Origin: Dactylorhiza incarnata
Lineage: Eukaryota > Streptophyta > Magnoliopsida > Asparagales > Orchidaceae
Direction of reading: 5' to 3'
Assembly: GCA_033032865.1 (NCBI GenBank)
Contig: JAWHQI010000065.1
Coordinates: 8,802,001 to 8,866,000, forward strand
Length of the DNA stretch: 64,000 nt
Below, piece by piece: positions 35,707-47,113 of this stretch. Position numbers and translations under genes: made by a program. Each line of letters opens with the position of its first letter. Within the stretch, counting starts at the first letter, position 1. Below the pieces are notes generated by a model, which was given only the letters and a program-made list of their open reading frames with translations, was not told where the DNA came from and searched no databases.

Positions 35707-37445
35707 TGTTGGAGTCTATGTTCCGTATCTCTTGGTTTGAGAATAACAAATACCATGTTGTATTTGATCTTGTATTTTGTGTTTATAGTGTGCAGGTTTT
35801 ACAGGAACTATAGCTACATGAGTAGTTTGCTGATTGATGACAATTCTCTGAAAAGAGATCTAACGCTCGCGTTAGTTGCTAACGCCCGCGTTAACAACCG
35901 CTGAGAAGGAAACCGCTGAGAACGAAATCGTCGAGAAGAAATGACGGTCGACGAAACTGCGTTCGACGAAATCTGAAGGCGTTCGACGAAAGGAGATTCC
36001 GTTCGACGAAATGAACTTGCGCTCGACGAAATTGCGCTTGACGACACTGCGTTCGACGAAATCTGAAGGCGTTCGACGAAAGGAGGTTCCGTTCGACGAA
36101 ATTGAGTTCGGCGACATTGCGTTCGACGAAATTGAGTTCGGCAACATTGCGTTCGACGAACTTTGATGGCGTCCGACAAAATTGAGTTCGACGGCATTGC
36201 GTTCGACGAACTTTGACTGCGTTCGACGAAATTGAGTTCGGCGAACTTACGTTCGACGAACTTTGATTCCGTTCGACGAAAGCGCGTTCAACGAAATGAG
36301 TTTCGTTCGACGAAATTAGTTTCTGCCACAATCCCGGCGATTTGCACGATTTCAGCCACGACAGTGCACGTTCACTAACGCTGACGTTAACCCTTAACGC
36401 CACGCGTTAGCTCCTGAGGCTATTTAAAGTACAGCCTCTCTCATTCCAAAAGAGATGATTCCAGAATTCCAATAATTTTAAGAGAGGCTCGTGTACAACA
36501 TCTGAGAGATCTCCCAAGATCTAAAGAGGATTTTGAAGGAGAAGGTCTACAACGCATATTCCATACGAAGGACGATCGTTTCAAGAACGCCAACATCTAC
36601 ATCTCCTTCGTCTTCACCTTTAGAATTTCTTGGGGAGTTTCTCTTTACTTATATTGTAATCTTTTACTTTTTTTCTTTTGTAATTTGTGTTGAGAAATCG
36701 TTCGGGGAGAACGTTGGATTCCAGGAAGGATTCCGTGAGTAAATTCACCTTGTGTTGACGACTAGGTCCTTGTGCGGCTTAGGGGGTAATTCGCCGCCTT
36801 GTGCGTGGCGACTAGGTCGAGGGTAGATCTAGGGGTGGCTAGAGGCCTTATCTGGGGATAGATAGGCTATATAACCAACCGGTCCTTGGGAGAAAGACCG
36901 GTGAATCAACAAAAAATGTTTTTACATATTCTCGCCTTGATTTCTAGCGTTATAGAAATTAAACATTTGTGTATTCAATTTATTATGAAATAAAATCATG
37001 TCTTTTAATGTTCTATTCAATTGATTTTATTTCCTCTTCAAGAATGTTTTAATTTATATTTCATTAAAGTATTAAAATTAACATTTGTGTAATTATCTTT
37101 GAAATACAATAATCGTTTTCATTATCTCTGATTTTCTAGAATTGTATTTCATTTAAGATTTCATCAGTAAAATCACTGCGGCAATCTTTTTGTGAGAAGG
37201 ATTATTTTCTGGAGAGCTAACGCCCAGCGTTAACACTTAACGCCGGCGTTAGCAACAGTTAACAAAAAGTTTTGCTCTCTTGTTTAAAAAGGAATCTTCA
37301 ATACAATCTTTTTAAGATATCAAAATATATTTTCTTATAAAATATTCTTAAACTTTGATCACAAACTTTGATAAATTTAATTAAGATCTATCATTCCATA
37401 AAGCCCTTATTCACGCCCTCTCTAAGGGCGCCGTAAGATCCAACA
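35707..37445 (+). repeat. 3' LTR of SIRE-A (1739 bp)
   Basis: Same termini as the 5' LTR, with only about two copies of the CGCTGAGAAGGAAAC unit and a shorter GTTCGACGAA array (35940-36320). A few base differences elsewhere indicate moderate age. Confidence 0.93.
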
Positions 37446-39235
37446 GCTCCTCTCCCACTCTTTGGGTTATGCGCCATATTATTTCTCTTGCACTTAGCGC
37501 AACTTCTGTGTTGTGCAACTCTCAATCAAAGCTGGGTAGTACACACACAATGTAGTGTATGGTTGCTCATACATTTGGCATGACATGGACATATCATGGC
37601 AAGGTGACGCCACACGCGTGCAAGCAGTTTGGCCGAAAATGATGTATCTACCATGTATTGTCATGCTAGTAGTCGATGACAACATGGTAACTGTGGAGGC
37701 AGAGACATCTAAACACAGTATGAGGAATCCATATAGAGCACGCCACTAGTAGGTCTACCATCATACCACAGCTATTAGTCGTGAATCATCAAAGAGCATC
37801 CAAGCATTACAGAAGAGCTCTGCCACATGATCTTTGGGCGAATTAATCCATGGAGGATTCAGAGAGTGGAGCTAGTAGCGAATCAAAGCTGCTAGGCAAG
37901 GTTCACTGATAACGAACGATGTCTGAGGATGATACGTATATGCACCCTCGGTGCACATGTATGCATAAAACACTTCTCGGTTAGAGGAGATCAAGAGTCG
38001 CTCCCCAGGAGGAGATAGAAGTGAAAAAGGGCCTCCCGGGCAAGATGCACAACGGACGAAGGAGGTTTGAGGATGATATGTATTCACATCCTCGGTGGGC
38101 GTGTAAACATTTTCGAAAGACCCTCTCGATAAGAGGAGATCAAGAGCAGGCTCCCCACGAGTGTCTCGTTTTAATTGTTAGCAATTCTTATGTAATAGGT
38201 TACCTAGGTGGTATTTTGGTCATTTAGGGGCTATTAGTTGTTGCCTCCTTATATGAGGTGTGTTGGGTCTTAGAAGGATCTTTGGTCAAGTCTTGTAAGT
38301 TTTCTTTTGAAGAGAAACTCTTAGAGGGAACCAACCCTTAAGAACTTGGGGCGAGCATCTCTCTCGACTTGTATCCTGCTTTTCAATTATTAGTGTAATC
38401 TATTTCTAGTGCGTATCAAAGGACCTTGGCCAACTGAAAAGTTACATGGGGCATCTGGAAGAAAGATCGAGTTGTATCGAAGAAATACCAAGCTTTGCTT
38501 GCGCCTGGAAGAAATACCGAAATCATGCCTAGAAGAACGACTGCTTGGAAGGTCTAAGCTTGGATGAGTGTGCCGATTGTAGTGGTTTATGCACCAAAGG
38601 AGCAGGTCGACGAGAAGTCGAGCGAAAGTGACTAATGGGATTTAGGTCATTCAGAAGGATCATGCAAACCAATGCTTTATATCATATGAGAGAAAAGTAG
38701 AATCGTATTTTTGATTAAGAGAAATGCCCTTATATATATACAAATAGGTCAATATAATAGTGTTGGAATCTTGTGATCTAAAAGTAGTCAAGAGATTAGT
38801 CTCATTTTCAACGTAGTATGAGCCTATAGGGGGGTCGCACATAAGGATGTGCGGAAATTGGAGTGATTGATTGTGTTGGTTTGCGAAACCAAGTCTTAAA
38901 TATGTATATTAAATATACACTATATGATATTTGATTAATTAGGAATTAATCATGAAAGGAATTAATAAATTTGGTTTTGAATCAAAATAAAAATTCTTAA
39001 ATACCATTAAAGCTTCCCTCTCTAGCGGTTAAGAGTGTGGAGGTGTCTTTTCATGGTACAACACGTGAAGGACGTTTTTAATGGTAGAAACATGACTTTT
39101 CGATCCACACGCCTGTGTGCCACATACATGTAAACTAACCATTTGGCTGCGATTTTAGGATTTATACGAGTGGCGGTCAAACGACGCACCGATTGAGGCA
39201 CATGCCCGTGTGCCAAGGGTATGTGGATTCATGTA
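37446..39235. other. Intron sequence with LTR-like debris
   Basis: Around 37917-38005 and 38061-38150 a block (GAGGATGATA...GAGGAGATCAAGAG...CTCCCCA) occurs twice. About 38160-38420 resembles a retrotransposon LTR end, and 38840-39235 may be another LTR piece. No coding region is supported. Confidence 0.35.
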
Positions 39236-39414
39236 TGTTGATAAATACATAACCTTGTATATACTTTCTCAATAATGAATTACAAAGTATGAATACATAT
39301 ATATAGGGAGAGAAAGAGAGGAGTCCCTTATACACGGTGTGCGACTAAAGAAAATTAAATAAATGAGCCCAAATTTGGGGCCCAATATGGGCCCTTACAT
39401 GGACTTTTCTAACA
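39236..39414 (-). repeat. 3' LTR of the short-LTR copia element
   Basis: 179 bp; on the minus strand it begins TGTTAGAAAAGTCC after the purine-rich GCGGAAGAG. Confidence 0.93.
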
Positions 39415-39439
39415 CTCTTCCGCAAGCTGGAGCGTACAA

Positions 39440-42400
39440 GTCGTAGACACCCAGCTTGGACAAGAACTGATAAAATAGGGTGCTTGGTAGGGCCTTGGTG
39501 AAAATATCAGCAACTTGGTCAGTACCCGGAACATGGTTTAATTCTAGCTTCTTCATTTGAACTTTCTCCTTGATGAAGTGACAGTCCACTTCAATGTGTT
39601 TCGTTCTTTCGTGGAAGACCGGGTTCTTAGCTATGTGTATAACGGCTTGACTGTCACATAGTAAGATAACTGGTGAGGGAAGTTTTATTCCTAGATCAAC
39701 GAGGAGACTTTCAAGCCATGTGAGCTCAGAGACGACTGATGTCATCGATCGGTATTCTGCTTCAGCTGAAGATCGAGCAACAACATCTTGTTTCTTACTG
39801 CGCCAGGTAACAAGGTGACCTCCAAAGTAGGTTCAAAATCCACTGGTAGACCGCCTATCATCCAGGGAACCAACATAATCTGCATCAGAGTACGCAACCA
39901 AAGTTGGAATAGAGGATGAGGTTTTGTATACCAGCCCTTGACCAGGGCTTGTTTTTAGATATCTCAGGATGCGTTCGACGACCCAACGATGAGACATTCG
40001 AGGGGAATGCATAAACCGGCTGACAACCCCAACTGCAAAGGATATATCTGGTCTCGTGACCGTTAGGTAAATCAGTTTTCCAACAAGTCGTCGGTAGTAT
40101 TCATGATTTGAAAGAGGAAGATCAGTCTCAGAGGTATGTGCACACAACTTTTGATTGACATCCATAGGAGTATTAATCGGCTTGCATCCAGAGTAGTTAA
40201 CATCCTGAAGAAGATCGAGACAGTACTTCTATTGAGAGAGGACAAGTCCATCATGACGTCTCACGATCTCAAGACCAAGGAAGTATCGAAGGTTCCCTAG
40301 ATCTTTTGTTTGAAAAACGGAGCTAAGGTGTTGTTTGACCGCCTGTATTCCCTTTGAATCATCTCCAGTGATTAGGATGTCATCAACATATACAAACAAA
40401 AGAACCATTCCCGTTGTTCGATGTTGAGTGAACAAAGAGAAGTTTGCCGAGCTCCGAGTAAAGCCAACTTCCCGAACAGCCTTATTGAACTTGTCAAACC
40501 ATGCCTGAGGGATTGTTTGAGACCATAGATTGACTTCTTAAGGTGACAAACTCGCGACTCCCCCATGGTCTCAAACCCGGGAGGCTGTTGCATGTAGACT
40601 GTTTCTTGTAGGTCACCATTTAGAAAAGCATTCATGATATCCAGTTGATGTAAGGGCTATTGGCGATGCACAGCCACAGAGAGGACACGAACTGTGTTGA
40701 GCTTGACCACATGAGAGAATGTCTCCTCATAATCGAGACCTTGTTGTTGGGTAAAGCCACGAGCCACCAGTCGGGCTTTCAGACGGTCAATTGTCCCATC
40801 AGGAGCATGCTTGATGACAAACACCCATTTACACCCAACAGGAGTTTGTTCTGGAGGAAGAGGGATCAGTTCCCATGTCTGGTTAGCCCAGAGGGCTGTC
40901 ATCTCTTCTTCCATGGCTGCCCGCCAGCCTGGATGTTGGAAAGCCTCCTGCACAGAGTTAAGTATAGAAACAAAGGATAATGAAGTAGCAAAGTTTTAAA
41001 GTTGTGAGGATAGACGATGTAAGGATACATAGTTCGCCAGTGGATGAACGGTGGAGGCTGGTGCCGGATCAGCGGGGCGCAGTGTCAAAGGTCGTAGTCG
41101 ACTGCATTGGGGCACTGGAGCGAGGAGGGCGACGGTTGTAGACACAGATAAGAGGTGACTTGTGGAGAGCAGGAGCCGGGACCGGAAGGGGTAGTGGTAG
41201 AGGAGTGGTAACGGGAATGACAGATCGTGTGAAGGATTGTGGGGGGAAGGGGTGGGTTTGGGTTGGAGAAGAAAGGTTGATCCTCCCGAAAGGTAACATC
41301 CGCAAAAACGGTCACTTTGCGGGTAGCAGGAGAGTAGCAGATGTAGCCTTTCTGAGTACGAGAATAGCCGACGAACATGTGTTTGGCTGCCCGAGGATCC
41401 AACTTGTCCGTGGACGTACCAAGTAGGTGAACGTAACATGTACAACCAAATATGCGGGGTGTTAGAGAGAATGCCGGAGTGGAGGGAAAAAGGAGGTTGA
41501 ATGGAGTAGCATTTTGGAGGACGGAGGAAGGGAGAAGGTTAATGATATAACATGTTGTGGACAGCGCAAGTTCCAATCGACTTTGAGTACTTGCATGTGA
41601 ATCATGAGGGAGTGAGCAACACAGAACAAATGTCTATTTTACGTTCAACAACACCATTTTGTTGGGGGTATATGCACACGACGTTTGGTGAATGATTCCA
41701 AATTCAGAGCAGAGATTGGCAAATTCATGGCTAGTGTATTCGCGAGCATTATCTGTCCGGAGAGTTTTTATATTTTCAGAAAACTGCGTGCGAATCTCAA
41801 GAACGAAAGCCCGAAATACACGGGGAAGCTCAGAGCGATCACAAAGTAAATACAACCATATTGTGCGAGAATAATCATCAATAAATGTGATAAAATAGCG
41901 ATAACCAGAGATGCTAGTAACTTTGTATGGGCCCCAAATATCAGAATGCACTAAAACAAAGGGAGCAGAGCTCCGAGTACAATGAGAGGGAAACGAGGAA
42001 CGATGTTGTTTTCCCAAAATACATGATTCATATTTAAGGGCGGGAAGAGAGATATCTGGAAGAGCCTTCTGAAGGACCGGAAGAGGGGCATGCCCAAGAC
42101 GCTTATGCCACTCAACAGAGGAGACTGAGGAGAGGATGATAGGAGAAACATCAAGAAGGTAGAGTCCGTTTTGCAGTCGTCCCTTATCAATGATACTCTG
42201 CGTTCGTCGATCCTGCATCAGAAAAGAAGAAGAGGTGAAAGTTACTGAGCAATCTAAATTAGCAGTGAGGCGACTGACGAAAAGTAAATTAAACGGGGAG
42301 CCTGGGACTTGAAGAGCCGAGTGGAGAGAGAGAGGAATTGAGGAGGATATCAACAGAGCCGGAGATAGGAACGGTGTCGCCATTGGCCACTGTGATACAC

Positions 42401-43424
42401 TTAGGATGCGGAGAATCCAAGTATTGAGGTGGCTTTAGCGAGGTGATATGGTGAGTCACATCTGAATCCACTATCCGGCGTGGATTAGTGGAGAGACAAG
42501 CGATACCTTCATTGGAGATGGAGGCAGCGGAGGCAGGCGGGCGGCTGAGCATGCCGTGGAGTTGCTGGAGCTGGAGGCGGACTTCTTCAAGATCAGCACG
42601 AGTGGCAGAAGGACTGTCAGCAGCAACAGAAGCAATGAGACGAGGAGGAAGACCATGTTTGCGGTAGCAAGTCGCCTCAAGGCGTCCATCTCTACCACAG
42701 AAGGAACACTTAGGACGTGTCCGGCCACCGCGACCCCTTCGCCGAGACCCTGAACGTCCTCCACGAGTAGGAAGAGGGAGAGATAGTAATGGCGCAGAAG
42801 ATTGCTGAAGGAGGGCCGATGAGGGAGGTCCAGTAATATCAGGAGGTGGTGATACCTTTAGCAACATGGAGCACACATCAGAGAGAGAGAGAGAGTAGCA
42901 GCAGACGAGAGGATCTGAGCTCAAATGCTCTGAAGATGAGGCGGGACACGAGCCATCATCATGGCAATACAAACTGCTTCCTTCTGAGCACGTTGGGCAG
43001 CGAGATCCGTAGTCGCGGATCGATGTCGGATCCAAGTTTCAACCAATGTCTTAGCCTGAGCAATAAATGAGGTTAAGTCGGCAGCACCACCAGTGTCTAG
43101 AGTCTGAATATCCGTGATGATGTCATATATGCGCTGGAGACTGTCCTTGCCGGAGTAGAGAGAATGAAGCTCATTCCACATTGCCCTGGCCGTCACCTGA
43201 TACATGGCCATGCGGTAGGGTTCGCCATCAAGGGAGTTGAGAAGACAAGTCTGAACACGACCCTCGTCCAGTAACCAGTCGTCCGTAGGTGCCGAAGGAG
43301 GATCCTTAGTGAGATGATGCAGAAGTCCCTTAGATTGAAGTACCCTTCTGACAGAATGCACCCGGTCAACAAAGTTCTTCTTCCCCGTAAGGGAGATGGT
43401 GGCGATCCTCAACTCATCACGCAC
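39440..43424 (-). pseudogene. Copia gag-pol, broken in several places
   Basis: From 43424 downward: Gag (RVQTCLLNSLDGEPY, MWNELHSLYSG); a degraded zinc knuckle (CSFCGRDGRLEATCY, the His replaced by Arg); protease (RIVDSDVTHHITS, the Gly of DSGAT replaced by Asp); integrase (WHKRLGH...CILGKQHR, VHSDIWGP, TLRTDNAREYTS); RT ([34 protein letters not shown]); RNase H (YSDADYVG, AKNPVFHERTKHIEVDCHFI, ADIFTKALP). Frame shifts or stops separate these near 42340, 41635, 40955, 40640, 40440, 40228 and 39832. Active-site changes and breaks show it is dead, but the LTR pair and TSD are intact. Confidence 0.93.
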
Positions 43425-43559
43425 CCAGGAGCGGGAACCATGCGGACTGTAGGAGAAGATGCAGTCCGCTCTGAAGACTCCATCGAAGATCCCATGGATT
43501 CACAACGGTTAGAGAGACGACTAGACAACAAGCAACTAGACCATAATAGGGAGACCACA

Positions 43560-43910
43560 ACTAGCAGAAGCGAGCAGGAACTATTGCTCGGCAGACCGCT
43601 GTGAGGAGGACGCTGGGAGGAGGCCGCTGGAGTGGCAGACCGCTGGGAGGAGGTCGCACGATCTTAGGGAGCTCGACACGATCACAAGGAGCTTGGCAGG
43701 CTGCTGGGAGGAGATCGACGGGAGGAGCCGCTGGGAGGAGGTCGTTGGAGTGGCAGACCGTTGGGAGGAGGCTGCACGATCTCAGGGAGCTCGGCACGAT
43801 CTCAGGGAGCTCGAGAGGTTGCTGGGAGGAGGCCGACGAGAGGAGGCCGCTGGGAGGAGTCTGGAGAAGAGGGACGGGGCCCACTTGTCAGGGGGGAAGG
43901 CTATAAAAGG
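43560..43910. repeat. GCTGGGAGGAGG repeats in the copia leader
   Basis: Words GCTGGGAGGAGG and CACGATCTCAGGGAGCTCG recur several times between gag and the 5' LTR. The stretch yields overlapping open frames on both strands that are not genes. Confidence 0.7.
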
Positions 43911-44045
43911 AGAGGAGATTGAGGAGATGTGGAATCCACGAGAGAGAGAAGCAGGAAGCGGTCAGAAAAAGGGAGACCGCTGGTGCTGCGGTTAGAGGGA
44001 AGACCGCGCGTGAAAGAGAGGGCAGACCGCAGTTCCGGACCGCTT

Positions 44046-44057
44046 CCTCTGATACCA
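44046..44057 (-). promoter_or_regulatory. PBS of the short-LTR copia element
   Basis: TGGTATCAGAGG on the minus strand, immediately next to the LTR end ...TATCAACA. Confidence 0.92.
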
Positions 44058-44225
44058 TGTTGATAAATAAAGAACCTTGTATATACTTTCTCAATAATGA
44101 ATTACAAAGTATGAATACATATATAGGAGGGAGAGAAAGAGAGGAGTCTCTTATACACGGTGTGGGACTAAAGAAAAGAAAATAAATGGGCCCCAATATG
44201 GGCTCTTACATGGACTTTTCTAACA
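44058..44225 (-). repeat. 5' LTR of the short-LTR copia element
   Basis: 168 bp, aligned over its full length with the other LTR; a short deletion near its promoter-distal part explains the length difference. Confidence 0.93.
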
Positions 44226-46247
44226 ATGTATAAATCCACGACATCCACGACTCTTTCTAGATACTGTATGATAGATTAGAGCAGGAAAAACTTTAAGTGT
44301 GAAGAGAAAAAGAAGAATATCACTGCAGAAATAGAACTAGCATTTCGACTCAGAGAAAAAGCGATCATCTTCCATCCCCGAGTTCGTTGGACGGACTGCG
44401 TGGTATTTCTGACGTTCGTGTGGATACCTCTATAGACACATATACCATTCTGCGTTTGACTCAAACGCCAGTCATTATTCTCAAAATTTAATTTGGATGA
44501 AGGTATAAACTCTATTCTTGATGTGGTGTGTTTCACATGGATCATGTCAAAGGTTTCCTATATGACGCATAACGAATCTATAGGCGGCGGATAAACGGTG
44601 ACCTAACCCTACATGCTATGCAAAGCCCGACAGTGTGAATCCAAAATAGATAATAAATAATTAAATCCCACACAAATATTTCAAAGTAAGACAAAATAAT
44701 TTATTAAGCGAATAATCTTTGGTTTCCCTCCGCGTGGAGGGCCAAAACGCGAGCGCGCGGCGAATAAATCCTACAAATCACAATAATAATCTAACAAACA
44801 ACCACCATGCAAGATAAGTACAAGATCTAATCTAATATAAACATGCTGAAAATAATAATCCAATACAACGAGAACTCACCAAGTAGTGGGCTGACCAAGA
44901 CACTGAAGAATTTGGAGCCGGAGATGCGTGGACGACGATCCGAGGTGTAACCGAAGGCGTGGAAATGATGGCGGTGGCTGTCCTCGGCGATGGGAGAAAA
45001 CGGACCGGAAATGGATGGATCCGGCCACGTGGATAGAGATCCGGACCGGGGTGGATAGATCCGATGATTTGATAACGGATCCTGGTTAGGGAATGGTGGA
45101 TGGATGGGGAGAAAGCCGGATTCGGGCTGGATTTGCCTAGATCCGGGCTGCTAGGGTGCGGGAGGGGCTGCGCGGGTGGATCCACGGGAAGGGGTGGACT
45201 GGCGGCTTGGGAGGGAGGCCGCAGAGGGCGGTGGGGCTGTAGACCTGGAGGGAGGAAGTGAAGGGAGGGGAATCATGCTGAGGGGGAGGCGGAGGGCAGG
45301 AGGGGAAGAAGTAGGCGGCGGAGGATCTCTGGGAGATTTTCAGGCCGCCAGTTCACTTGGGGAAAAAAACTATAGTAATGAATAGTTAATTTCATTTTTG
45401 AACAGTAGATATAAATAGATATGCATTTCTTCTGGGCAGGAGTAGTGGCTGGAATTGGGGGGGGGGCTGTTGTTTGGGGCTGTGGAGGCTGAGAGAGGGG
45501 GCGTGGGAGGGGGATGAAGGAGCCTAGGGTTAGGGCAAACCTTGGGGGGGGGGGGAGATACAAGCCTAGGAGTCGTCACCTAGGGTTCCACGGAGTCGGC
45601 ACCGTGAGATGATCGCGGGAATCCGGGAATAGCTTTCTCCAAATTCTGCAATGCCGCCATCAGCCCACTACCTATCTATTTATAATAAAATAAAGGCTAG
45701 GGCAACCCACCTTCAACTGCTATGATTGGCCGGAGGTGGAGCCACCCAAATACATCAAAACAAATGCAAAAATGATAAACTAATATATCAAATTGATTCG
45801 CAACGCGAATCCGAACACATCTGCGGAGTCCGATCGTTGATCCGGGCACGCCATATATGGAAAGTTGCCAAGTCAGCCCCGAATGGGCCCAAAACTCGTC
45901 ATCCACCGCAAGTCCTCGTCTATGCTCAACATCACTATATTTCCGCTGCGCATTTGATGCCCATGAAACCCAACAAATAGTCCACAAGATTTGTGGGACA
46001 AAATACGGAATGCACATAAATACGACTAACTATAACAATTGTCTTTTTTACCACAGATTATGCTCTTGTTTTGCAGGACAAGGATGTATTTTCTTAGGCC
46101 ACTCGAGTTTATTTGTTTTCTAATTCTACATTTATGATTATGTTTATTTTGCAACTATGTTGTACAATTCTTAATTTATAATGTATAAAAATATGTGAAT
46201 GACTAATCTTCTCTAAGTGTTGTGTTTTTTCCCTCCATGATATCCAG
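44226..46247. other. Intron sequence with a probable gypsy LTR remnant
   Basis: About 44600-45980 resembles the LTRs at 55309-56682 and 60343-63083 in layout: a G-rich stretch with poly-G runs (45459-45469, 45543-45556), then GGAGTCGGCACC and a minus-strand TATAAATA near 45679. It may be a solo LTR of that family; ends and TSD were not found. The rest is AT-rich intron. Confidence 0.4.
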
Positions 46248-46369
46248 ATGATTGAAGGGTGCATGCCCTTCAATACCAAAGAAGATGATGAAGTTCCAAA
46301 ATCATATGCTGCTAAAGAAAGGCCACCTTTTAGAGCTCCACTCAAGCGCTATCCATATGGATTAAAAGA
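46248..46369 (+). CDS. Kinase exon e (subdomain X)
   Basis: Acceptor ATCCAG, donor GTGAGT. It encodes MIEGCMPFNTKEDDEVPKSY and AAKERPPFRAPLKRYPYGLK plus two bases of a Glu codon. It continues the C-lobe exactly where exon d stops, 22.7 kb away. Confidence 0.93.
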
Positions 46370-46525
46370 GTGAGTTCTAAATAAATAGTTTTTTAATTCC
46401 ATCTAACCTTTAATGATCTTATTTTTTCTGTTTGAGATGTTATTAAATATAATAGTTCTATATAATGTAAATTTAGTCACTCTTTATGCAGAAATATTTA
46501 ATATTATGACTCCATCGTCTGCTAG

Positions 46526-46637
46526 GTTAATTGTGCAATGCTGGAGCGAAAATCCTGCTGATAGACCAACATGTAGTGAGATCATTGAGCGTTTAACATA
46601 TATCCAGAATCACCTTGTCCAGAAGCAGCGCTGGAAG
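46526..46637 (+). CDS. Kinase exon f (subdomain XI)
   Basis: Acceptor TGCTAG, donor GTACTT. It encodes LIVQCWSENPADRPTCSEII and ERLTYIQNHLVQKQRWK, ending at a codon boundary. Family members continue with a short C-terminal tail in a further exon, which I do not find up to 64000; reading through the donor gives only eight more residues and a stop. Confidence 0.92.
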
Positions 46638-46865
46638 GTACTTTGTTCAAACTTTCTACACTAAATACATGTATTTCCTGAGTCATCTACTCCACTAACA
46701 ATGTTCATACATTTTCTAATGTGTTTATAAATTTTAAGTCACAAAAAATGTTGCTTCTGCAATATTTGCTCAGTAAGACTTTAGACTTCTTATCTGATGT
46801 CAATATATGTATATTGACATTGCCTCGTTCCACCTCATGGACTTGGGCATTGCCTCGTTCCACCT
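46638..46865. other. Intron sequence after kinase exon f
   Basis: AT-rich, with a short direct duplication containing CATTGCCTCGTTCCACCTCA at about 46818-46872. No further kinase exon is seen. Confidence 0.5.
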
Positions 46866-46889
46866 CATGGACCCAGCCCAAGTTTAGTT

Positions 46890-47113
46890 CACTCAGCTCC
46901 AAAGGGAGCGACCCCAACTCACCTGGGAAGAGTTCACGGACTCTTGCATGCTTCGTTTCGAACCCCCCTTACGCAGTAACTCTTTTGGCGATCTCATTGC
47001 CCTCAGGCAAACGGGACCCATTGACGACTACTTGAGAACTTCTAGGTTCTCTTTGCTTGTGCTTCCTATGTGAGCCCTTCCTAGCAGATCCTCATCTTTA
47101 CGACGTGCCTTCG
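46890..47113 (+). pseudogene. Gypsy gag, first part
   Basis: The frame with LTWEEFTDSCMLRFEPPLRS and FGDLIALRQTGPIDDYL is the conserved Gag core of Reina-type gypsy elements. A shift near 47060 precedes the break. The other half is at 53556. Confidence 0.8.

Larger units (their letters stand above)
29400..37445 (+). mobile_element. SIRE-like Ty1/copia element lacking pol (element SIRE-A)
   Basis: Direct LTRs 29400-31270 and 35707-37445 begin TGTTGGAG and end GATCCAACA. The element is flanked by the 5-bp duplication GCTCC (29395-29399 and 37446-37450). PBS (31273) and PPT (about 35690-35706, ...ATGGGGAGAT) are present. The 4.4-kb interior holds only gag remnants and AT-rich sequence; protease, integrase and RT are absent. 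Intact ends and TSD show it moved as a unit, presumably using proteins of an autonomous relative. It lies in the 22.7-kb kinase intron in the same orientation as the gene. Confidence 0.92.
39236..44225 (-). mobile_element. Ty1/copia element with short LTRs (Ale/Retrofit-like)
   Basis: LTRs of 179 bp (39236-39414) and 168 bp (44058-44225) begin TGTTGATAA and end TCTAACA on the plus strand. Target-site duplication ATGTA lies at 39231-39235 and 44226-44230. On the minus strand the PBS directly follows the 5' LTR. Gag, protease, integrase, RT and RNase H are all present in copia order but broken. Length is about 5.0 kb. Short LTRs and compact size suggest the Ale/Retrofit group; the clade is an inference. 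Confidence 0.95.
18193..46637 (+). other. Partial host gene: ankyrin/ILK-type (Raf-like group C) protein kinase, six exons
   Basis: Six exons join into one 582-nt frame without a stop. Exon lengths are 80, 63, 119, 86, 122 and 112; introns are 200, 118, 4710, 22679 and 156 bp, all GT/AG. The protein covers kinase subdomains from the alpha-D region to XI: GDLRAFLKRKG, HRDLEPSN (catalytic loop), VADFGLSK (Mg loop), YVAPEV (APE), DVFSFALIL and PADRPT. The wording matches plant integrin-linked-kinase-like proteins with N-terminal ankyrin repeats, the family that includes Arabidopsis VIK and BHP. Lys of the usual HRDLKPxN is Glu here, as I recall for the family. The N-lobe, ankyrin repeats and last exon are not in view. 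Frame and splice sites look functional. Confidence 0.9.

Noticed and set aside
43560..43995. Gly/Arg-rich frames on both strands
   Set aside because: They are readings of the GCTGGGAGGAGG repeats in the copia leader.
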